Shown here: in pieces, positions 58,549 through 64,000 of the stretch
Layout: each line of letters opens with the position of its first letter
Position numbering within the stretch: position 1 is the first letter of the stretch
DNA from: Kribbella capetownensis
GTDB lineage: Bacteria; Actinomycetota; Actinomycetes; Propionibacteriales; Kribbellaceae
Length of the DNA: 64,000 nt
Assembly (NCBI RefSeq): GCF_004331485.1
Contig: NZ_SJKD01000006.1
Span: 310,001-374,000, forward strand
Direction: 5' to 3'
Program-made: the position numbers and the translations under genes
The notes under the pieces: generated by a model
Told to the model about the DNA's origin: nothing
Seen by the model: only the letters and a program-made list of their open reading frames with translations
The model's database searches: none

Positions 58549-59514
58549 CTACTCCTCCGGCTGCCAAATATCAGTCCGAGTCATCCCGGCCGCGCGGCCT
58601 TTGGCCGACACCACGAGAGCCATCTTTCGGGACGCCTCGTCGATCATTTCGTCGCCGAGCATGACTGCTCCCCGGGCGCCGCCGGCCGCCGAGGTGTAGT
58701 GGTCGTAGGCGTCGAGGATGTTCTCGGAGTGGTCGTAGTCTTCCTGCCGCGGCGAGTACACCTCATTGGCCGCAGCGATCTGGTCGGGATGCAGCACCCA
58801 CTTGCCATCGAAGCCGAGCGCCGCGGACCGGCCGGCGACGCGGCGGAAGCCGTCTACGTCCTTGATCTGCAGGTAGGGACCGTCGATCGCCTGCTTCCCG
58901 TGCGCCCGCGCGGCCATCAGGATCTGCATGAGGATGTAGTGGTACGCGTCTCCGACGTCGTACCCGGGCGGCTGTTCACCCACGACCAGCGACTTCATGT
59001 TGATCGACGCCATGAAGTCGGCCGGGCCGAAGATGATCGTCTCGACGCGGGGTGATGCGGTGGCGATCGCGTTGACGTTGGTGAGGCCGAGTGCGTTCTC
59101 GATCTGCGCTTCGATGCCGATCCGGCCGGGCTCGTACCCGTGCACCTTCTCGAGTTGGGTGAGCAGCAGGTCGAGCGCGACCACCTGCTCGGCGGTCTGC
59201 ACCTTGGGCAGCATGATGCAGTCGAGGTTCGCGCCGGCGCCGGCGACGACCTCGATCACGTCGGCGTAGGTCCATTCGGTGGTCCAGTCGTTCACCCGGA
59301 CGACGCGGAGCTTGGTGCCCCAGCCGCCTTCGTTCAGCGCGGCGACGATGTTCTTGCGCGCGTCCACCTTGGCGATCGGCGCGACCGAGTCCTCCAGGTC
59401 GAGGAACACCTGGTCGGCGTCCAGGCCCTTCGCCTTGGCCAGGAACCGCGGGTTCGACCCCGGCGTGGCCAGGCAGGACCGCCTGCTGCGCAAGGTAGTT
59501 GTCTGATCAGCCAT
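58549..59514 (-). CDS. HpcH/HpaI-family CoA-ester lyase (CitE/Mcl-like)
   Basis: A 321-residue Mg-dependent TIM-barrel lyase. RRSCLATPGSNPRFLAKA, VFLDLEDSVAP (metal Glu/Asp), IGIEAQIENALGL and GPADFMASINM are hallmarks. It resembles the CoA lyase (malyl/beta-methylmalyl-CoA or citramalyl-CoA type) of the ccr/meaA ethylmalonyl-CoA cluster. The start (ATG 59514) has no obvious stronger alternative. Same strand as the MaoC and acyl-CoA dehydrogenase genes, separated by insertion of unrelated genes. Confidence 0.9.
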   Translation of the reverse strand: MADQTTTLRSRRSCLATPGSNPRFLAKAKGLDADQVFLDLEDSVAPIAKVDARKNIVAALNEGGWGTKLRVVRVNDWTTEWTYADVIEVVAGAGANLDCIMLPKVQTAEQVVALDLLLTQLEKVHGYEPGRIGIEAQIENALGLTNVNAIATASPRVETIIFGPADFMASINMKSLVVGEQPPGYDVGDAYHYILMQILMAARAHGKQAIDGPYLQIKDVDGFRRVAGRSAALGFDGKWVLHPDQIAAANEVYSPRQEDYDHSENILDAYDHYTSAAGGARGAVMLGDEMIDEASRKMALVVSAKGRAAGMTRTDIWQPEE

Positions 59515-59679
59515 CGCCGTCGTCCTCCAACTCGGGTTACCCGCCGGTCACGGGCAGCGTACGGCGGACCCGCGACGAGGTCCGGTGATCGGGCTCACTT
59601 CGCCGTCCAGTGTGTCCCGTTTCACCGTGCCGGCCAGAAGAACCTGCCCACGAGGACGCGGTGTGACAACCTTGGGTCC

Positions 59680-60207
59680 GTGACCATCGAGGACGCTGCC
59701 GCAGAGATCGCCGGTGTCATGAAGAAGGCCGGCCTCGTCTGGCTGTCCTGGAACGGCGGACGCCCCGCACCAGCCTGGTTCGCCACAGTCGACGGCCAGT
59801 ACGTCGTACTGGCGGACGCAGCCGAGAGCGCAGAGCAGCCGCTGCCCGGACTGGCCGCAGCCGGCTCGGCTGACGTCGTCGTACCGGCCAAGCCCGCCAC
59901 CAATCGGCTGGCGAGCTGGAAGGCGACAGTACGACGGTTGGACCCGGGCAGCGACGAGTGGACGACAGCAGCCCAGGTACTACGCACCGAGCGGCTCAAC
60001 GCGGCCGGACTGGACACGCAACTCGAGCGGTGGAAGACCGAAGCGGACCTGCTCGTGCTCGAGCCCACCGGTGAGATCACCGAGGCGGCCGGGCGGTACG
60101 ACGCCACTCCGCGAGCCGAAGCGCCGATCGGTACCAAGGCAACGACCCGTGGCAAGCCACCCGTCACCCTGCACCGCCGCATCCGCCGCCGCCCGCGCCT
60201 GAGCTGA
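59680..60207 (+). CDS. Conserved hypothetical protein
   Basis: A 175-residue protein of no assigned family. It may be distantly flavin-reductase/PNPOx-like: GLVWLSWNGGRPAPAWFATVDGQYVVLAD is a beta-hairpin-rich segment similar to split-barrel FMN proteins, but the fold is not certain. The basic C-terminus ends RRIRRRPRLS. GTG 59680 start without a clear ribosome-binding site. It precedes the MgtE-like gene by 30 nt on the same strand, so it may be co-transcribed. Confidence 0.7.
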   Translation: MTIEDAAAEIAGVMKKAGLVWLSWNGGRPAPAWFATVDGQYVVLADAAESAEQPLPGLAAAGSADVVVPAKPATNRLASWKATVRRLDPGSDEWTTAAQVLRTERLNAAGLDTQLERWKTEADLLVLEPTGEITEAAGRYDATPRAEAPIGTKATTRGKPPVTLHRRIRRRPRLS

Positions 60208-60237
60208 GACTCCACCTCGGCGGGTTAGCCTTCGAAC

Positions 60238-61518
60238 ATGACCGGATCACCGTCGCGCGTGTACGTCGCCCGGCTGGCCGGTCTGCCCGTGTACGACCCG
60301 AACGGGGATCAGGTCGGCAAGGTCCGCGACGTCGTGGCGATGATGCGGCAGGGTACGCAGCCGCCGCGGGTGCTCGGTCTGGTGGTGGAGGTGTTCACCA
60401 GGAGGCGCATCTTCCTGCCGATGACCCGGGTGACGAACGTCGACGTCGGACACGTCACCACCACCGGACTGGTGAACATGCGCCGGTTCGAGCAGCGGCC
60501 GACCGAGGTACTGGTACTCGGCGAGATGCTGGACCGCACTGTCACCGTCCTCGAGACCGGCGCGACCGCAGTGGTGTTCGACATGGCCATGGAGCAGTGG
60601 CGGACCCGGGATTGGGTGCTGTCGAAGGTGGCGGTGCGCGAGGGCGGCAAGCGGTTCCGGCGTCGCGGGCAGTCGCACGTGTTCGACTGGGCCGACGTGA
60701 GCGGCTTCGCCCAGGTCGAGGAGGGTCAGGGCGCGACCCACATCCTGGCTGCGTTCGAGTCGATGAAAGCCGCGGACCTGGCCGCCGTACTGCATGATCT
60801 GTCGCCCAAACGGCGCAAGGAGATCGCGGCCGCGTTGGAGGACGAGCGGCTGGCCGACGTACTGGAGGAGCTGCCCGAGGACGACCAGGTGGAGATCCTG
60901 GCCGGTCTGGACACCGAGCGCGCGGCGGATGTGCTCGAGGAGATGTCACCGGACGATGCGGCCGACCTGATCGCCGAGCTGCCCACCGAGACCGCCGAGG
61001 CCCTGCTCACGCTGATGGAGCCGGACGAGGCCGAGGACGTACGCCGTCTGCTCACGTACGAGGAGCGCACGGCCGGCGGACTGATGACGTCGGAGCCGGT
61101 GATCCTGCCGGCGGACGCGACCGTCGCGGACGCGCTGGCCCATGTCCGCAACGCCGATCTGAGTCCCGCACTGGCCGCCATGATCTACGTCTGCCGGCCG
61201 CCGCTGGAGACTCCGACCGGCCGGTTCATCGGCATCGGCCACATCCAGCGGCTGCTCCGCGAACCGCCGTCCGAACTGGTGTCCGCCGTACTGGACACCG
61301 ATCTGGACGGGCTGCGGCCGGACGACAGCCTGACCACGGTCAGCAAGTACCTGGCGACCTACAACCTGGTCGCCGCGCCGGTGCTCGACGACGAAGGCCG
61401 GCTGCTCGGTGCGGTCACGGTCGACGACGTACTCGACCATCTGCTCCCCGACGACTGGCGTGAATCCGATCAGCACGGCGACAACGACTCGCAGGAGGTG
61501 GACCACGATGCCTCGTGA
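60238..61518 (+). CDS. Soluble MgtE-like protein (PRC barrel + MgtE N + CBS domains)
   Basis: A 426-residue protein without the membrane domain of MgtE transporters. A PRC-barrel-like N-terminal (about 5-165) leads to the MgtE N superhelix with LADVLEELPEDDQVEILAGLD repeats (about 175-280), then a CBS pair (GLMTSEPVILPADATVADALAHV and VAAPVLDDEGRLLGAVTVDDVLDHLL). In mycobacteria Rv1232c has this layout. It probably senses Mg2+/adenylates and controls another protein rather than transporting. Overlaps the DUF1003 gene by 11 bp. Confidence 0.88.
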   Translation: MTGSPSRVYVARLAGLPVYDPNGDQVGKVRDVVAMMRQGTQPPRVLGLVVEVFTRRRIFLPMTRVTNVDVGHVTTTGLVNMRRFEQRPTEVLVLGEMLDRTVTVLETGATAVVFDMAMEQWRTRDWVLSKVAVREGGKRFRRRGQSHVFDWADVSGFAQVEEGQGATHILAAFESMKAADLAAVLHDLSPKRRKEIAAALEDERLADVLEELPEDDQVEILAGLDTERAADVLEEMSPDDAADLIAELPTETAEALLTLMEPDEAEDVRRLLTYEERTAGGLMTSEPVILPADATVADALAHVRNADLSPALAAMIYVCRPPLETPTGRFIGIGHIQRLLREPPSELVSAVLDTDLDGLRPDDSLTTVSKYLATYNLVAAPVLDDEGRLLGAVTVDDVLDHLLPDDWRESDQHGDNDSQEVDHDAS

Positions 61519-62041
61519 CGACCGCAGCACCGACGACCGCCGCCTGCGCAGTACGGCGGCGCGGCTCGACGTACCGCGGGACTGGCGGCGGACGTTCGTA
61601 CCGCGGCCGTCGTACGACGCCGACGCGTTCGGGCGGCTGTCGGAGCGGATCGCCCGCTTCCTCGGCACCGGGCAGTTCCTGGTCTACATGACCGCGACGA
61701 TCCTGTTCTGGGTCGCCTGGAACATCTTCGCGCCGGAGAGCCTGCGGTTCGACCAGTACCCGTTCATCTTCCTGACGCTGGCGCTCAGCCTGCAGGCGTC
61801 GTACGCCGCTCCGCTGATCCTGCTGGCACAGAACCGGCAGGAGGCGCGGGACCGGGTGCAATACGAACGCGACCGCGACGTGGACGCCCGGACCCGTGCG
61901 GACATGGAGTTCCTGGCCCGCGAGATGGCCTCGCTGCGGATGGCCGTCGGCGAGGTCGCGACCCGCGACTTCCTCCGCTCCGAGCTGCGCGCGCTGCTCG
62001 CCGATCTGGACCTGAAGAGCCGCGAAGACGATCGCGTTTGA
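61508..62041 (+). CDS. DUF1003 family membrane protein
   Basis: A 177-residue protein with two adjacent hydrophobic helices (VYMTATILFWVAWNIF and FIFLTLALSLQASYAAPLILLAQNRQ), the DUF1003 core, then a charged coiled-coil tail (QYERDRDVDARTRADMEFLAREMASLR). ATG 61508 overlaps the MgtE-like stop. Its role is unknown; co-location with MgtE-like genes is common. Confidence 0.9.
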   Translation: MPRDDRSTDDRRLRSTAARLDVPRDWRRTFVPRPSYDADAFGRLSERIARFLGTGQFLVYMTATILFWVAWNIFAPESLRFDQYPFIFLTLALSLQASYAAPLILLAQNRQEARDRVQYERDRDVDARTRADMEFLAREMASLRMAVGEVATRDFLRSELRALLADLDLKSREDDRV

Positions 62042-62090
62042 CCTCTTTGGAGCCGAGATACTCTCGCTATCAGGTGAGGAAGGACGTGGA

Positions 62091-62990
62091 ATGAAGACTC
62101 GATTCGCGCCTGATCGCGGCCTCAGCCGCCGGATGGTGATGACCAGTTTCCTGCTCGGTCTGCTGTACGTCGCGTTCGTCGCGCTGCTGATCGCGCTGAC
62201 CGGGAGCGCCGTACTGGCCGTGGTGATCGCGGCCGGGGCGCTGTTCGTGCAGTACTGGTTCTCGGACCGGATCGCGTTGTACGCGATGCGCGGGCGGATC
62301 GTCAGCCCGGAGGAGGCGCCACAACTGCACGGCGCGATCGACCGGCTGTGTGCCCTGGCCGACATGCCGAAGCCGAGGGTCGCTGTCGCCGACGTCGACC
62401 TGCCGAACGCCTTCGCCACCGGGCGCAACCCCAAGAACGCGGTCGTCTGCGTGACCACCGGGATCATGCGCCGGCTGGACGCGGACGAGCTCGAGGGCGT
62501 TCTGTCGCACGAGCTGTCCCACGTCGCCCATCGGGACGTCGCGGTGATGACCATCGCGTCGTTCCTCGGCGTACTCGCGGGCCTCATCACCCGCTTCGGC
62601 CTGTACGGCGGACTGAGCCGGAACCGCGACCAGAACACGGCCGTGATCGTGCTGACCGTGATCCTGGTGTCCGTCGTCGTGTACGCGATCTCGTTCCTGC
62701 TGACGCGAGCGCTGTCGCGCTACCGCGAGCTCGCGGCGGACCGGGCCGGCGCCATGCTGACCGGCAGACCGTCGGCGCTGGCCTCGGCGCTGACCAAGAT
62801 CAGTGGGGACATCGCCCGGATACCGTCGCGCGACCTGCGTCAGGCGGAGGCGTTCAACGCGTTCTTCTTCGCCCCGGCGATCTCGGGCCAGGGGAAGAGC
62901 CTGTCCTCGCTGCTCTCCACCCACCCGCCGCTGGAGACACGCCTCGACCGCCTGGGTGTGCTGTCGCGCGAGCTGGGCGAGCAAGCTTAG
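62091..62990 (+). CDS. htpX: M48 metalloprotease HtpX
   Basis: A 299-residue membrane protease. Two N-terminal transmembrane helices (about 17-57), zinc motif HELSHVAHRD (about 143-152) and the third ligand Glu in RYRELAADRAGAML. HtpX degrades damaged membrane proteins and in actinobacteria lies beside the phage-shock-related gene pspAB, here 3 nt downstream. A possible SD AGGAAGGACG precedes the ATG. Confidence 0.93.
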   Translation: MKTRFAPDRGLSRRMVMTSFLLGLLYVAFVALLIALTGSAVLAVVIAAGALFVQYWFSDRIALYAMRGRIVSPEEAPQLHGAIDRLCALADMPKPRVAVADVDLPNAFATGRNPKNAVVCVTTGIMRRLDADELEGVLSHELSHVAHRDVAVMTIASFLGVLAGLITRFGLYGGLSRNRDQNTAVIVLTVILVSVVVYAISFLLTRALSRYRELAADRAGAMLTGRPSALASALTKISGDIARIPSRDLRQAEAFNAFFFAPAISGQGKSLSSLLSTHPPLETRLDRLGVLSRELGEQA

Positions 62991-62993
62991 GTC

Positions 62994-63557
62994 ATGGGCC
63001 TTCTCGACATCCTGCTCGGCCGGAGCAAAGCCGTCCCGCCGAACCTCGACCAGCTCTTCTCGCTTCCGTCGGCCGCGATCACGCTCGACACGGCGGCCGG
63101 TTACACGCCGACCGGGAGTGGTTCGGTCTGTTTCAAGGCGGCCGAGGGTGGTGGTTTCTCGACCCTGCGCGAGGAGGTGGACAACCTGCTCGCGCTCGAC
63201 AACGGGAAGTTCACCAGCCACACGGACTCGTACGGCTTCACCTGGCTGGTCCGGCAGACCACTCCGGACGACGTCGAGGGCCTGGTCACCGACCTGCACG
63301 CGGTGAACACGTCGCTGGTCGACGCCGGCTTCGGATCGGCGCTGCTGTGCACGCTCGTCGCGTTCACCAACGGGAGCAAGTCACTCGGGCTCGTCTACCT
63401 CTACAAGCGAGGTTCCTGGTATCCGTTCGTCCCCGCCGGGCAGGACCGCCGCGACAACGCCACCGAACTCCAGATCAAGTCGGTCATCGGCACCGACCTC
63501 CGCTTCGAACAAGACCTCTCCCGCTGGTTCCCCATCTATGGCGCCCCCGGCCTCTAA
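62994..63557 (+). CDS. pspAB: PspA-associated protein PspAB
   Basis: A 187-residue soluble protein starting MGLLDILLGRSKAVPPNLDQLFSLPSAA and containing YGFTWLVRQTTPDDVEGLVTDLHAVN, the core of actinobacterial PspAB, found next to HtpX or PspA homologues. It is thought to work in the envelope-stress (phage-shock) response; its biochemical role is unknown. ATG 62994 follows the htpX stop by 3 nt, implying co-translation. Confidence 0.85.
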   Translation: MGLLDILLGRSKAVPPNLDQLFSLPSAAITLDTAAGYTPTGSGSVCFKAAEGGGFSTLREEVDNLLALDNGKFTSHTDSYGFTWLVRQTTPDDVEGLVTDLHAVNTSLVDAGFGSALLCTLVAFTNGSKSLGLVYLYKRGSWYPFVPAGQDRRDNATELQIKSVIGTDLRFEQDLSRWFPIYGAPGL

Positions 63558-63693
63558 CGCAAGGACACCAGCAGTCAAACGCGCACCATCCGAGCGGGCA
63601 CCGGGCGGCCGGGGCAGGTAAGGGTTGCCTTGCCGGGCCTACGTCACATGGACTGTGGTCGGGGTGGTTCGGGGGAGCACGTAGCCTGGGGGT

Positions 63694-64000
63694 ATGGCTC
63701 CCACTGCTGATCAGGTGACCACGGCACTCGGTGGTGTACTGGATCCGGAGATCAAGAAACCGATCACGGACCTGGGCATGGTCGAGTCGGTCGTAGTCCG
63801 CGACGACGGCGTCGTCGCGGTCCGGATTCTGCTGACCGTCGCAGGCTGTCCGATGAAGGACACGCTGCGCCGCGACACGACCGCCGCGGTCAGCAAACTC
63901 GACGGCGTCACCGGGGTCGAGATCGACCTGGGCGTGATGTCGGCCGAGCAGCGGGCAGCCCTGCAGACGCAACTGCGCGGTGGCGTGGCGGAGAAGGAGA
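63694..64000 (+). CDS. mrp: Iron-sulfur cluster carrier Mrp/ApbC (N-terminal part)
   Basis: The first ~102 codons of a plus-strand gene cut by the window end. DQVTTALGGVLDPEIKKPITDLGMVESV and VAGCPMKDTLRRD match the MIP18/DUF59 domain that precedes the ATPase of Mrp proteins. The P-loop part lies outside. Mrp transfers Fe-S clusters to apo-enzymes. Rv1229c (mrp) is near the MgtE-like Rv1232c in M. tuberculosis, agreeing with this neighbourhood. Confidence 0.9.
   Translation, partial: MAPTADQVTTALGGVLDPEIKKPITDLGMVESVVVRDDGVVAVRILLTVAGCPMKDTLRRDTTAAVSKLDGVTGVEIDLGVMSAEQRAALQTQLRGGVAEKE

Overview
The window is chromosomal DNA from a high-GC actinomycete. It has strong G/C third positions, many GTG starts, mycothiol- and F420-type enzymes, and the actinobacterial genes adnA/adnB, moeZ, DUF3107 and pspAB-htpX. 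The mix of core genes and plant-glycan catabolism would suit a soil genus such as Kribbella or another Nocardioidaceae-like lineage, but that placement is inference. No rRNA, tRNA, CRISPR array, integrase or transposase was found.

Region 1 (1-20.1 kb) is conserved core. On the minus strand it holds the adnA-adnB helicase-nuclease pair (adnB runs off the left edge), an alkyltransferase-like repair protein, an F420-type oxidoreductase, DUF2277, moeZ, a large secreted hydrolase, an alpha/beta hydrolase, a ferritin-like protein and a ParA ATPase. On the plus strand are TetR regulators, a mycothiol-type enzyme, a stand-alone LigD polymerase domain, DUF3107, a GlsB-type membrane protein, a DEAD-box helicase and a DUF4349 lipoprotein. 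The order resembles M. tuberculosis Rv3201c-Rv3213c. The helicase appears to use a CTG start overlapping the stop of a 41-codon leader ORF, and a 106-nt palindrome separates it from the lipoprotein gene.

Region 2 (20.1-36 kb) is mixed: a SigE-family sigma factor with a membrane partner, a RelA/SpoT-domain protein translationally coupled to a small unknown protein (possible toxin-antitoxin or alarmone module), an ABC-2 exporter operon, a RecB-like nuclease-MarC-PHP operon, NUDIX, AraC/NmrA, GNAT, a TetR/DUF4267 pair with three palindromic operators, and an AbiEi-like/nuclease-like orphan flanked by two related hairpin repeats.

Region 3 (36-48.9 kb) is a carbohydrate-use locus. A LacI regulator leads an operon with an ABC sugar importer, a Tat-exported glucoamylase-family (GH144-like) protein and a GH39 enzyme. 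A FadR-type GntR regulator lies divergent to a second importer and a GH29 alpha-L-fucosidase. Neither importer has its own ATPase gene, so a shared MsmK-type ATPase elsewhere is likely. Imported oligosaccharides would be cut in the cytoplasm by GH39 and GH29.

Region 4 (48.9-64 kb) has three minus-strand genes resembling the ethylmalonyl-CoA pathway (MaoC hydratase, acyl-CoA dehydrogenase, HpcH/HpaI lyase), separated by CorA, an ArsR-type regulator, a Ser/Thr kinase, a TetR-controlled hydrolase, a secreted cyclophilin and a LuxR-VOC fusion. It ends in a membrane-stress/Mg2+ cluster (MgtE-like soluble protein, DUF1003, HtpX, PspAB) and the start of mrp, which is cut by the right edge.
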